DNA from: Hebobacterum sp964559435
GTDB lineage: Bacteria > Armatimonadota > Hebobacteria > Hebobacterales > Hebobacteraceae
Length of the DNA: 64,000 nucleotides
Direction: 5' to 3'
Assembly (NCBI GenBank): GCA_964559435.1
Contig: CAZLHI010000013.1
Span: 5,738 to 69,737 of the forward strand
The notes under the pieces: generated by a model
Database searches by the model: none
Told to the model about the DNA's origin: nothing
What the model saw: only the letters and a program-made list of their open reading frames with translations
Shown: positions 25,899-33,677 of the stretch, piece by piece
How positions within the stretch are numbered: the stretch's first letter is position 1
Layout: each line of letters begins with the position of its first letter
Made by a program: the position numbers and the translations under genes

Positions 25899-26348
25899 TC
25901 ACTCGTGCTCGTCTTCCTGCCTGCGCGCCTCCGCCACCCGTGTCACCATCTCGACGACCTCGGCAGCGTGTGGGGGACGAGTCAGGCAGAAGTCCGCGCC
26001 ACACTGCCACGCCAGAAAGACGTCCCGTTCGCTCTCGGGGTCGACGAAGACGCCGACGGGCACGTTCCTTCCGCGACGCGCGGCCAGTTGCACGAGCGCG
26101 AGTGCCTCCGTCCAGTGTGGCTCGCCGCACTGCTTGTCGAGAATGAGGAGCTGTCCCTCGCGCCGGCCGATCGCTTCCAGCGCGGCCTCGCCGCTGGGAA
26201 GCATGATGACCTGATAGCCCGCCTCGGTCAGCGCCTTCAGCAGCGCGCTGCGCAGCGCCTCCTCCGGCTCGACCAGCAGAACCGTCTTCAGCGCCCAGGG
26301 CTCGCCATCCGGTACTCCCAGGGAAGCCTTCTCGTGATCGGACATCAT
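25899..26348 (-). CDS. Receiver-domain protein, remnant of a sigma-receiver fusion
   Basis: 149 residues if begun at ATG 26348 (MMSDHEKASLG, with AAGGGAG about 9 bases upstream). The frame is continuous with a sigma region 4 remnant at 26349-26460. The receiver begins KTVLLVEPEEALRSALLKAL. The phospho-acceptor Asp would be D71 in LLILDKQCG. The acidic pair is Glu rather than Asp (VEPEE), and the conserved Lys is replaced (CLTRPP in place of LTKP), so phosphorylation may be weak or absent. Upstream of, and in the same direction as, the sigma/radical-SAM-like gene, 96 bases away. Confidence 0.65.
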   Translation of the reverse strand: MMSDHEKASLGVPDGEPWALKTVLLVEPEEALRSALLKALTEAGYQVIMLPSGEAALEAIGRREGQLLILDKQCGEPHWTEALALVQLAARRGRNVPVGVFVDPESERDVFLAWQCGADFCLTRPPHAAEVVEMVTRVAEARRQEDEHE

Positions 26349-26460
26349 GTTGAGCATCTCCCTTCGCAGCTTGGCGCGGGCGCGATGGAGCCGGCTCTTG
26401 ACCGCGCTCGTGGATAGCGACAGCGTCTCAGCAAGCTCCCGGTGTGAGACAGACCTATAA
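26349..26460 (-). pseudogene. ECF sigma region 4 fragment, 5' part missing
   Basis: In frame with the receiver ORF, the codons from about 26460 leftward read YRSVSHRELAETLSLSTSA, then VKSRLHRARAKLRREM, a textbook sigma-70 region 4 helix-turn-helix. No region 2 exists upstream: the sequence runs directly into the stop codon of the GNAT gene (26455-26457). The post-HTH segment RARAKLRREMLNMMSD matches the linker RARQALRGDLEVLVSD of the neighbouring sigma/radical-SAM-like protein, so both were probably sigma factors with C-terminal cargo domains. A deletion or recombination (or an assembly join) near 26460 removed the front. Confidence 0.7.
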
Positions 26461-26934
26461 CCCCTTGCGCAGGTGCACCGCGTGGGGCTCGAAGCCCATC
26501 TCCCGCCAGAAGGCGTTGGAGACGGGATTGTCGGCGGCGACGGAGAGGCGGACCTCGCGGAAGCCGCGGTCGCGGGCGCGCCCTGCAATCGCCTCGAAGA
26601 GCCGCTGGCCGAGGCCGCGGCGGCGCCACTCGGCCGTCACCGCGAGGTTGGTGACGAAAACATGGGGCGGGACGTCGAAGACCGGGGGGTCCTCGCCCGG
26701 CCTCGCCATGGCGAAGGCGACGAGCTCGCTCCCGGCCTCGGCCACCAGGATGATGTGGCCTTCATCAATCATGCATTCGTCCAGGTGTTGAAGCCAGATG
26801 TCGAGCGCGTCCGCCTTCATGTGGCGGAAGCGCACTTCATAGGGCTTGTGGAAGTCCATGAGTTCCTGCCACAGCGCGCCGATGGCCCCGCGGTCTTCGA
26901 GTGTGGCCTGTCTTATGTGAACATCATCGCTCAT
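26455..26934 (-). CDS. GNAT-family N-acetyltransferase
   Basis: 159 residues from ATG 26934, starting MSDDVHIRQATLEDRGAIGA. The acetyl-CoA loop of motif A is VTNLAVTAEWRRRGLGQRL and motif B is LSVAADNPVSNAFWREMGF. The ATG lies within the stop of the methyltransferase gene (ATGA, 26931-26934), so translation is coupled. Substrate unknown. Its stop codon directly abuts the truncated sigma sequence, marking a probable rearrangement boundary. Confidence 0.9.
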   Translation of the reverse strand: MSDDVHIRQATLEDRGAIGALWQELMDFHKPYEVRFRHMKADALDIWLQHLDECMIDEGHIILVAEAGSELVAFAMARPGEDPPVFDVPPHVFVTNLAVTAEWRRRGLGQRLFEAIAGRARDRGFREVRLSVAADNPVSNAFWREMGFEPHAVHLRKGL

Positions 26935-27581
26935 TGTGCCACTCGCTTTCTGGCGAGGAGGCGCCAGTGGAACCTGCTGCTGTCGCCCTCCCTCCATTCA
27001 TGCTCGTGGAGGGAGAGGATGTCATAAGCGTGGAGCAGCTCGCACACCTCTTCCTCGGTGGAGTAGTGGTGAGGGATCGGCCCCTCGGGGTGGTTCGGAT
27101 CGACCCAGGTGCCGGGCTCGATCTCGGTGCCCCGGCCGCAGTGCATGTGCCGCGGCGTTGGCGTCACCCAGACGAAGTGGCCACCGGGCGCGAGCGTGCG
27201 CGCGATCTCGGCCAGTATTCGCTCGAGTGTCGCCCGGTCCGTGTGATGGATGACGTGCGAGCCAAGCGCGCCGTCGAAGTGGCCGTCGGGGAACGGATAG
27301 TCGGTCATCTCCGTCTCGATGACGTTCGCCGTGAGCCCCGCTTCCTCCAGGTTCGCCTTGCAGGCCGCGAGAGCAGCAGGCGCATTGTCGGTGGCCGTGA
27401 CTTCGAAGCCGCGGGCGGCCAGGTAGACGGTATGTCGGCCGAGGCCGCAGCCGATGTCGAGGATGCGACGCCGCCCCTCGGCCTCCAGGCGGTCGGCCAT
27501 ATCCACTACCTCTTGGATGGGCGGCATCGCCTCCCAGCGCGCCCTCACCTTCGGGTCTTGCCAGAGATCCTGCCAGCCCAT
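26931..27581 (-). CDS. Class I SAM-dependent methyltransferase
   Basis: 216 residues from ATG 27581, whose A is the last base of the upstream gene's TGA (TGATG), so translation is coupled; a longer open frame upstream only shadows that gene. SAM motif I is ILDIGCGLGRHTVYLAARGF, the acidic end of strand 2 is VTATDNAPAALAAC, and the post-I region is EMTDYPFPDGHFDGALGSHV. The C-terminus has PGGHFVWVTPTPRH. Small-molecule type; substrate unknown. Middle gene of a methyltransferase/methyltransferase/GNAT operon. Confidence 0.9.
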   Translation of the reverse strand: MGWQDLWQDPKVRARWEAMPPIQEVVDMADRLEAEGRRRILDIGCGLGRHTVYLAARGFEVTATDNAPAALAACKANLEEAGLTANVIETEMTDYPFPDGHFDGALGSHVIHHTDRATLERILAEIARTLAPGGHFVWVTPTPRHMHCGRGTEIEPGTWVDPNHPEGPIPHHYSTEEEVCELLHAYDILSLHEHEWREGDSSRFHWRLLARKRVAQ

Positions 27582-28345
27582 CAGCGCGACTCCTCCGGCT
27601 TCCTCGCCACTATGATGAGACCCCTCGAATCGTGCCCGTAGTCCGAGCCATCGTATCCCCCGTAAGACCGCGCCCACTCGAGCCCGACTCGGCGGAACAT
27701 TCCCATCCACTCGGAATGCGAGTACATCCGCAGCACGAACCCGGTCTGCCGTCGCGCGCCGTCAGGAGCGATGATGGTCCGCGCCATCGTGACCCGCGAT
27801 CTCACCACATCCCAGTCTTCCTGGTCCAGCACGGTGTGCCCGTTGCCTTCCCACCAGTCCTTGCGGCCGTTGCCCAGCCATGAGGTCGTCCGCTCCCGGT
27901 TGTGATGGTCGATGAGCAATAGCCCTCCCGGCCGCAGCGCCGTCCGTATGGCCCGCAGGACGCGCTCGTCCTCTTCATCCGTCTCCAGATAGCCAAACGA
28001 TGTGAAGAGCAACACCACCGCGTCGAACTTGTTCTCCCATGGCAGCTCTCGCATATCGCCCTGCACGAACTCCACCTCGACGCCGGCCTCTGCCGCTCTC
28101 TCCCGTGCCAGGCCTAGCAAGTACTCTGACAGATCGAACCCCGTCACACAGAAGCCGCGCTTCGCCAGCTCGACGGCATGGCGGCCCTGCCCGCAGCAGA
28201 GGTCCAGTATGCGCGCCCCGGGCTGAAGCTCGAGGGCGGAGACGACGAAGTCGCACTGAGGAGCTGTTCGCTCCTCGAGCCACTCGCCGCCGCGCAGATG
28301 AAACCGCATGTAATCTTCGCCGAAGAACTCCTCGTACCATGCCAT
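27581..28345 (-). CDS. Class I SAM-dependent methyltransferase
   Basis: 254 residues from ATG 28345 (MAWYEEFFGEDYMRFH), with GGAGAGGA 7 bases upstream; an in-frame ATG at 28378 is less likely because it falls within the leader hairpin region. Motif I is ILDLCCGQGRHAVELAKRGF, then VTGFDLSEYLLGLARERA, and QGDMRELPWENKFDAVVLLF. The pattern FTSFGYLETDEEDERVL and GLLLIDHHNRE is typical of a YhdJ/UbiE-like small-molecule methyltransferase group. First gene of a tightly coupled three-gene operon; its upstream region contains an attenuator-like arrangement. Confidence 0.9.
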   Translation of the reverse strand: MAWYEEFFGEDYMRFHLRGGEWLEERTAPQCDFVVSALELQPGARILDLCCGQGRHAVELAKRGFCVTGFDLSEYLLGLARERAAEAGVEVEFVQGDMRELPWENKFDAVVLLFTSFGYLETDEEDERVLRAIRTALRPGGLLLIDHHNRERTTSWLGNGRKDWWEGNGHTVLDQEDWDVVRSRVTMARTIIAPDGARRQTGFVLRMYSHSEWMGMFRRVGLEWARSYGGYDGSDYGHDSRGLIIVARKPEESR

Positions 28346-28360
28346 CGCTGGATCCTCTCC

Positions 28361-28376
28361 GGTCCGCTTGCGGACC
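28361..28376 (-). promoter_or_regulatory. Hairpin over the methyltransferase ribosome binding region
   Basis: GGTCCGCTTGCGGACC is a perfect palindrome (6-7 bp stem). It lies 15 bases before the methyltransferase start. The arm GTCCGC also occurs at 28419-28424 ahead of the terminator-like hairpin, so alternative pairing between the two places is possible. Confidence 0.45.
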
Positions 28377-28388
28377 AAGAAATGCAGA

Positions 28389-28417
28389 AAGCCACAGGCC
28401 TCGCTGGCCTGTGGCTT
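28389..28417 (-). terminator. Terminator-like hairpin in the methyltransferase operon leader
   Basis: AAGCCACAGGCC (28389-28400), loop TCGCT, then GGCCTGTGGCTT (28406-28417) form a perfect 12-bp stem. Read leftward, the next bases are TCTGCATTTCTTGG, moderately T-rich. It lies between the short ORF and the first methyltransferase, where an attenuator would be. Confidence 0.5.
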
Positions 28418-28438
28418 CGTCCGCTCTCTTAGGAAGTG

Positions 28439-28543
28439 CTAGTCGGCGGGCGGCCGCACAGGCCAGGCAGCAACGATAAGGACGAGACAGACCGTCCCTT
28501 CGTAAACCAGCCTATAGGTATCCGCTCGCGGAGCTTCGCTCAT
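28439..28543 (-). CDS. Possible leaderless 34-residue ORF upstream of the methyltransferase operon
   Basis: ATG 28543 to TAG 28439-28441, 34 residues beginning MSEAPRADTYRLVYEG and containing a hydrophobic stretch VCLVLIVAAW. The predicted transcription start (about 28546) is almost at the ATG, so the message would be leaderless. The segment DTYRLVYEG faintly resembles RelE/HigB-type toxins, so a decayed toxin fragment is an alternative to a leader peptide. No ribosome binding site is visible. Confidence 0.3.
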   Translation of the reverse strand: MSEAPRADTYRLVYEGTVCLVLIVAAWPVRPPAD

Positions 28544-28552
28544 GAAGGCTGA

Positions 28553-28581
28553 ATCCTAACAGCTTGCCTACGCGAAGTCAA
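28553..28581 (-). promoter_or_regulatory. Leftward promoter for the methyltransferase operon
   Basis: On the minus strand TTGACT (28581-28576), a 17-base gap and TAGGAT (28558-28553) match a sigma-70 promoter in five of six and four of six positions. The start would fall near 28546, just before the small ORF. Confidence 0.55.
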
Positions 28582-28660
28582 GCGCCTGGGGAGGCGGACC
28601 TTTGAGGCCTTTCCAGCACTCGCGGGGGCAGACGGCCAAACCGTGGGCTCGATCCTTTCT

Positions 28661-28668
28661 GCTATACT
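28661..28668 (+). promoter_or_regulatory. Extended -10 promoter for the aldo/keto reductase
   Basis: TGCTATACT (28660-28668) combines a TG extension with TATACT as -10. No good -35 is present, as is usual for extended -10 promoters. The predicted start is about 30 bases before ATG 28704. Confidence 0.45.
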
Positions 28669-28703
28669 TGCTGGAGGACCATCGCAGTTGAGGATCAGCG
28701 AGC

Positions 28704-29684
28704 ATGGAGTACAGGAAGCTTGGCGCGACCGACATAGAGGTGTCGGAGATTAGCTTCGGCTGCTGGACGATGGGCGGCCGGAACTGGAGCTATGATGGGG
28801 AGCCGACCGGCTGGGCCGACCCCGACGAGGACGAGATCACGGCCGGAGTCAAGGCCGGGCTCGACGCGGGAGTGAACCACTTCGACAACGCGGACACCTA
28901 TGGCAACGGCCGCGCGGAGCGGATGCTGGCGAGGGCGCTGGATCGCCTCGGCGTGCGAAGCACCGATGTCGTCATCGCGACGAAGGTCGGATGGTTTCCG
29001 GGGACGGCCGAGCACGCCTACGAGCCGGCGCATATCCGGCATCAGTGCGAGCAGTCGGTCATCAACTTGAAGCGCGACTACATCGACCTCTACTACTTCC
29101 ATCACGGTGACTTCGGCCCGAAGGACAGGTATCTAGAAGACGCGGTTGCCGTGATGAACGATCTCATCGACCAGGGGAAGGTGCGGTTCAAGGGGCAGTC
29201 GGCCTACTCGGAGGACGACTTCGAGCGCCTGGTCCCCGTCGTCCAGCCGCACGTGCTCCAGACCGGGTCGAGCGCGCTGAACGAGGGGTTCATCCGGCCG
29301 GGCTCGCGGATGCAGAAGCTGATGGAGGAGTATGGGCTGGGGCTGGTGGCTTTCAGCCCGCTGGCGCAGGGCTTGCTGCTCGACAAGTTCGACCCGAACA
29401 ACCCGCCGCAGTTCGAGCGGGGAGACAATCGGTGCGGCAACGAGGCCTTTAGCAAGGAAGGCCTGTCCGAGCTGAAGCCGAAGTTAGAGAAGATCAAGTC
29501 GCGCTTTGGGGCGACGACCGGGGACCTCGCCGCGACGGCCCTGCAGTTCGTGCTCGGCCATCCGAACGTGGCCTGCGTGATACCGGGCTTCCGCAACGCG
29601 CAGCAGGCGACGATCAACGTCTCGGCGGCCGGGCGGAAGCTGAGCGAGGACGATCTGGCGTTCATCCGCGAGGCCCTGTCCTAG
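28704..29684 (+). CDS. Aldo/keto reductase
   Basis: 326 residues. It opens MEYRKLGATDIEVSEISFGC. Catalytic residues appear in HFDNADTYGNGRAERML (Asp, Tyr), VVIATKVGW (Lys) and IDLYYFHHGD (His). LQFVLGHPNVACVIPGF is the C-terminal cofactor loop. GAGG stands about 10 bases before the ATG. NAD(P)H-dependent carbonyl reduction in the cytoplasm; substrate unknown. It is followed after 36 bases by hisF, probably on the same transcript, though no functional link is evident. Confidence 0.9.
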   Translation: MEYRKLGATDIEVSEISFGCWTMGGRNWSYDGEPTGWADPDEDEITAGVKAGLDAGVNHFDNADTYGNGRAERMLARALDRLGVRSTDVVIATKVGWFPGTAEHAYEPAHIRHQCEQSVINLKRDYIDLYYFHHGDFGPKDRYLEDAVAVMNDLIDQGKVRFKGQSAYSEDDFERLVPVVQPHVLQTGSSALNEGFIRPGSRMQKLMEEYGLGLVAFSPLAQGLLLDKFDPNNPPQFERGDNRCGNEAFSKEGLSELKPKLEKIKSRFGATTGDLAATALQFVLGHPNVACVIPGFRNAQQATINVSAAGRKLSEDDLAFIREALS

Positions 29685-29720
29685 CGCGGCGCGGCACTCG
29701 GAGCGAGAGAGGGAACGGCA

Positions 29721-30485
29721 ATGGATTTCGTGCGGGTGATACCGTGCCTCGACATGAAGGGCGGCCGGGTGGTGAAGGGGGTCCACTTCGTGGACCTCAT
29801 CGACGCGGCCGACCCGGTGGAGGCGGCCACGGCCTACTCGAAGGGAGGGGCCGACGAGGTCGCCTTCTTCGACATCACCGCAACGGTGGAGAAACGGCGG
29901 ACGATGTTCGGTGTGCTGGCGAGAGTGGCCAAGGTCGTGAGCGTTCCGCTGACCGTGGGGGGCGGGATCAAGTCGCGGGAGGACGTGGAGCAGGCGCTGG
30001 CGTCGGGCGCGAGCTGTGTCTCCATTTCGAGCGCGGCCTTCCGCGACCCGGAGATGGTGAAGGGCGCGGCGAAGGAGGTCGGCTCCGAGAAGATCATGGT
30101 GGCCATCGACGCGGATGAGAACGAAGCCCTGCCCTCGAAGCGCGAGGTGTACATCGACGGCGGCCGCACGGCGACCGGCAAGGACGCGGTCGAGTTCGCC
30201 AAGGAGATGGCCGACCTCGGGGTCGGGCAGCTCCTGCCGACGAGCAAGCGGGCCGACGGCACGAAGGATGGCTACGACATCGTGCTGACCCGCGGCATCG
30301 CCGATGCGACCGGCCTGCCCGTCATCGCGAGCGGAGGGGCGGGGAAGTTGGAGCATTTCTACGAGGTCGTCGCGGAGGGCCATGCGCAGGCCGTGCTGGC
30401 GGCGTCGGTGTTCCACTTCGGCGAGTTCACCATCCGGGAGGTGAAGCAGTACCTGCGCGCCCGGAAGCTGCCCGTCAGGATGTAG
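29721..30485 (+). CDS. hisF: Imidazole glycerol phosphate synthase subunit HisF
   Basis: 254 residues, the normal length. VRVIPCLDMKGGRVVKG carries the first catalytic Asp and IMVAIDADENEA the second (equivalent to D130 of the family). The phosphate sites are TVGGGIKSREDV, then VIASGGAGKLEHF. The subunit closes the imidazole ring using ammonia delivered by HisH in histidine and purine (AICAR) metabolism. No other his gene lies in the window, so hisF stands alone beside an aldo/keto reductase. Four bases separate its stop from the convergent DUF981 gene. Confidence 0.95.
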   Translation: MDFVRVIPCLDMKGGRVVKGVHFVDLIDAADPVEAATAYSKGGADEVAFFDITATVEKRRTMFGVLARVAKVVSVPLTVGGGIKSREDVEQALASGASCVSISSAAFRDPEMVKGAAKEVGSEKIMVAIDADENEALPSKREVYIDGGRTATGKDAVEFAKEMADLGVGQLLPTSKRADGTKDGYDIVLTRGIADATGLPVIASGGAGKLEHFYEVVAEGHAQAVLAASVFHFGEFTIREVKQYLRARKLPVRM

Positions 30486-30489
30486 CGCG

Positions 30490-31080
30490 CTACCCGCCGC
30501 CCGCCCCGCGCATCGGCTGCGGCACCCACTGCGCGAAGCCCTCCATGTGGCCCCAGTAAGCGAAGTAACCGATGTTCGCCCAGATAGCGGCCGCGCCGAC
30601 CATCACGAGCGCGCCAAGCAAGCGCCAGGATCGGTTCGTTCGGAGGCAGACCAGAGTGGGTGCCGCGAAGACGCCGCCGAGCCCTGAGAGGATGAATCCT
30701 GTGCCGGCCAGCACACGGCTCTGTGTCATCTGAAGGCCGATGATGCGCGCTCCCAGGAGCACCGCGGCCGCGCCTGCGAAGAAGGCAAAGATCGTTACCG
30801 AGGTGAGACTCCACCTGCGAGAGATGGACAGCGCGGCCCCGAGGAAGACCATCCCGAACAGCACCGACATCTCGCCGTAGGCCGAGCTGTAGGCGCCGGG
30901 GAGGGGCCAGGTGGCGGCCATGTGCGCTCCGAACACGAGCGCGACCAATCCCACGGCGGCAAATCCGGGCGCCCATCGCGGATGCAGCGGATCGTCCAGC
31001 CCGCGATAGACGTACAGGCCGAGCAGGAAGTAGCCGGCCACCATGTTCACCAGTAGCAGTGTGATGTAGTCGATAAACAT
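30490..31080 (-). CDS. DUF981-type integral membrane protein
   Basis: 196 residues from ATG 31080 with GGGGGATC upstream; the open frame to 31923 is a shadow of the creatininase gene. Six hydrophobic helices can be counted, beginning MFIDYITLLLVNMVAGYFLLG and ending VMVGAAAIWANIGYFAYWGHM. The opening and length fit DUF981 membrane proteins. Function unknown. Divergent from the creatininase gene and convergent with hisF. Confidence 0.7.
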   Translation of the reverse strand: MFIDYITLLLVNMVAGYFLLGLYVYRGLDDPLHPRWAPGFAAVGLVALVFGAHMAATWPLPGAYSSAYGEMSVLFGMVFLGAALSISRRWSLTSVTIFAFFAGAAAVLLGARIIGLQMTQSRVLAGTGFILSGLGGVFAAPTLVCLRTNRSWRLLGALVMVGAAAIWANIGYFAYWGHMEGFAQWVPQPMRGAGGG

Positions 31081-31287
31081 GCCGATCCCCCTTCTGCGGT
31101 CTGTCTCCAGTCGGCCTCGCGGAGCGCCGCGGTCGCGGCTGCTGGTTTCGGCGCGGCATCGGCGGTCACTTGCGGGCACGGAGTGGATTTGGTCGCCCAA
31201 TGCTACAAGATGCTTCGGCCGCTCTCCGGAGAAGTAGACGGCCGCGACGGGTCGTGATGCGGCTGAGACGCTCCGGAGGAGAGATAC

Positions 31288-32019
31288 ATGGCGCGGAAGT
31301 TCAAGGCGGAGGAGATGACGCCGGCCGAGTTCAAGGCGGCGATGGAGGAGAAACCGGTGGTCATACTGGCGACCGGCATCTTGGAGTGGCACGGTGATCA
31401 CCTGCCGCTGGGAACAGATGCGCTGAAGATGCGCGGCACCGCGGAGCGGTTGGCGGAGGAGGCCGGCGCGATCTTGCTCCCGCAGAACTGGTTCGGCGTG
31501 GTGGGCTTCGACGAGATGCTGGGGACGGTCACTTTCAGCAAGGACCTGGTGAAGCGCATCCTCGCGGAGTTCTTCGAGAACCTGGAGAAGATGGGCGCGA
31601 AGCTCATCGTCCTGCTGACCGGGCACTACGGGCGATTCCAGGTCGAGACGATCACGGAGGCGGTGGGAGAGTACGAGGCGCGCAGAGGCGTGCGCATCAT
31701 CGCGCAGGCGGAGTATGAGGGGGTGGACTTCAGCCCCTTCCCATGCGAGCCCGATCACGGGGACACGTACGAGACCTCGCTCATGATGGCGATCCGGCCC
31801 GAACTCGTGCAGATGGACAAGTACCGCGGCGAGCTGGAGATTCCGTACGAGTACGAGTATCGCGAGAACCCGTGGGGGTTCAAGTCCCCACGCGGTACCT
31901 GGCGCTTCAGCGATGATCTCCAAAAGCAGGCGTCACCGGGGTTGGGGGAGCGGCTCATGGCCGCCCTTGTCTCTCATCTCGCGCAGAAGATCGAGAAAGA
32001 ATTCGCCCTCCCCGATTAG
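31288..32019 (+). CDS. Creatininase-family amidohydrolase
   Basis: 243 residues, GGAGGAGAG before ATG 31288. The metal site motif GILEWHGDHLPLGTDA is the hallmark E-x-H-G-x-H-x-P-x-x-T-D of the family. Further ligands lie in LLTGHYGRFQ and DHGDTYETSLMM (Glu). Relatives hydrolyse creatinine or formamidopyrimidine-type amides, including enzymes of riboflavin/F420 and mycofactocin routes; the neighbours do not single out one of these. Confidence 0.9.
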   Translation: MARKFKAEEMTPAEFKAAMEEKPVVILATGILEWHGDHLPLGTDALKMRGTAERLAEEAGAILLPQNWFGVVGFDEMLGTVTFSKDLVKRILAEFFENLEKMGAKLIVLLTGHYGRFQVETITEAVGEYEARRGVRIIAQAEYEGVDFSPFPCEPDHGDTYETSLMMAIRPELVQMDKYRGELEIPYEYEYRENPWGFKSPRGTWRFSDDLQKQASPGLGERLMAALVSHLAQKIEKEFALPD

Positions 32020-32127
32020 CCGCCGGGCCCCACCGAAGCGCCGTACGCGAGGCCTCTCGGCAACGCCAAGCTGTTCCGCAAATGTGCCCATCGCCCGGCC
32101 TTTCCGCGCTTCCGTATCTATCTCGTC

Positions 32128-32928
32128 CTAGCCGGGGCGGAAGCTGGCTGCCGTCAGCCGATTCTCAAGCTCCTGTGCCGCCTCCGCAATCACTGGATCT
32201 AGGTCGTTCAACCAGCTCTGTATCTCCGCGCGTTCAGCAAAGTCCGGCCTCAGCCGCACGGCCTTCGCCCGCGGCAGCAGCGCCCGCCATGCCCCACGCG
32301 CGTTCTCCGCTCCCCATTCCGCCGCCTCCGTCTTTGAGCCTAGGCGGCCTTCGTCGAGCCACAGCAAGAGCCTGGCCGCGGTGAGCAACCAGTCGACCGA
32401 GTGCAGGGAACCGCCGCGCCCGTGTTCTCGCATGGCCCGGCAGTTCTCTCGGATCTCCTGTGCGAGCTCCTCCGGAGATGGAGCCTCGAATTGCTCGCGC
32501 ACGTCATCACCGTGGATGACGATCCCCCGGTCGCGAATGACTCGATGACAGAACCAACCGAGCTTGTTTCGGTCCCAGAGACGTTCGCCAGTCGTTCCCC
32601 ACCAGACAGCGGTCCCCGTGTTCGCGGGCCGGAGCAAGTCACAGGGGAGGAAAGCTCCCTCCAACATGGCTCCGTATACGCCATAGGCGCCGTCCCGGAA
32701 GGGAGCGCGGGCCGAAATGAGCTCGCGGCAGTCGCCGGCCGACAGCCCGTCGTCAACAATGACAGCGAAGTCGAGGTCACCGTAGCCGGGAGCAAGGTCG
32801 TTGAAGACCACCGCCCCGTGGAGAATCACTGACCTGCACCGCGCCCCCAAGCAGGCCAAGATCTGGCGAACGAATGAGCCCAAGACGCGGTTGAGCTCGG
32901 CTTCAGCGAACTCGTGCTGGAGATTCAC
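32128..32928 (-). CDS. Nucleotidyltransferase, aminoglycoside adenylyltransferase-like
   Basis: 266 residues. An N-terminal polymerase-beta-type nucleotidyltransferase segment reads VILHGAVVFNDLAPGYGDLDFAVIV, with D-L-D as metal-binding pair; the usual GS before it is GA. The C-terminal helical half (VDWLLTAARLLLWLDEGRLGSK, EAAEWGAENA) is like that of AadA/DUF4111 proteins. It may adenylylate a small molecule or be a housekeeping relative. No resistance gene context or mobile element surrounds it. Confidence 0.75.
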   Translation of the reverse strand: MNLQHEFAEAELNRVLGSFVRQILACLGARCRSVILHGAVVFNDLAPGYGDLDFAVIVDDGLSAGDCRELISARAPFRDGAYGVYGAMLEGAFLPCDLLRPANTGTAVWWGTTGERLWDRNKLGWFCHRVIRDRGIVIHGDDVREQFEAPSPEELAQEIRENCRAMREHGRGGSLHSVDWLLTAARLLLWLDEGRLGSKTEAAEWGAENARGAWRALLPRAKAVRLRPDFAERAEIQSWLNDLDPVIAEAAQELENRLTAASFRPG

Positions 32929-33026
32929 GTTTCTCCCCTCAGTCCGTCACGTCGACGCGCGCACCCGCCTATGCCGTCGTCCCTCGCCTCATGCTTACCG
33001 GAGCACTGCCTTTTGACCGATCGTTC

Positions 33027-33443
33027 TCAGCCGGACACCACCTCGACCTGCCAGTTGCTGTTGACCCACAATCCCACGATCATTACCGGGAAGCCCCAGG
33101 AGCGAACCGTCTCCACTGCTCGCAGGATGTGCCGGCGATGCTCTTCCTCGGTCACCGGGTTGCCCGCGCAGTCGTGGTGCCCCGCCACCGCCACCACCTT
33201 CGAGCCGTGCGCCTCCACGGAGATCGCCACCCGGGACCTGATCTCCTGGGCCACCTGTGGGCCCGAGCGCCGCCAGCGCCCCGTCCGGCGCGGCCGCGCC
33301 TCCGCCAGCACCTTGTCGGGCCCGGCAACTGTCACCGTATCGACGAAATCCACGGAGTGATTGGCCTTCACCCACGCGGCGACCGGCTCTTGGACGCGGC
33401 CGTCCATGCAGTTGATGGCTGTGCCAAAACGTCCCTCGGGCAT
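33027..33443 (-). CDS. Small carbonic-anhydrase-like protein
   Basis: 138 residues from ATG 33443 (MPEGRFGTAINCMDGR); the frame remains open to 33593 but the extension is low-complexity and arginine-rich, unlike the rest. C12 in INCMDGR corresponds to the CxDxR of beta-carbonic anhydrases, and VAGHHDCAGNP supplies the H-x-x-C half of the zinc site. It is far shorter than typical beta enzymes. It may be a reduced zinc protein rather than an active anhydrase. The ribosome binding site is weak. No operon partner. Confidence 0.65.
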   Translation of the reverse strand: MPEGRFGTAINCMDGRVQEPVAAWVKANHSVDFVDTVTVAGPDKVLAEARPRRTGRWRRSGPQVAQEIRSRVAISVEAHGSKVVAVAGHHDCAGNPVTEEEHRRHILRAVETVRSWGFPVMIVGLWVNSNWQVEVVSG

Positions 33444-33677
33444 TCCCGCTGGCGCCTTTGGTGTTCCCGCTCGCTTTGTGCACTGCTGGATGTCATTTCT
33501 GAGGCATCGACAAGACCACCTGTTCACTGGATGAGCCCTTGTACGAAAACGAGCGCGACAAATCGCTATGGGGGGGTTCCTTGGCGAGCACACGGCGGTC
33601 TACAATTTCGTGAGGCCTGACTGCCGCTCTTGTTCTCGGCCGTGGGAAGGGAGTCAGGCCCGGGAGGGAGGCATACC

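Larger units (their letters stand above)
28346..28703. other. Divergent regulatory region, 358 bases
   Basis: Between the leftward methyltransferase operon and the rightward aldo/keto reductase. It contains a leftward promoter (28553-28581), a 34-codon leftward ORF starting just after it (28439-28543), two perfect hairpins (28389-28417 and 28361-28376), and a rightward extended -10 element (28661-28668). No full-size gene is present. Confidence 0.6.

Noticed and set aside
32128..32928. Aminoglycoside resistance gene
   Set aside because: The fold resembles AadA/DUF4111, but there is no integron, transposon or other resistance context, and the GS of the nucleotidyltransferase motif is changed to GA; a resistance claim is not justified.
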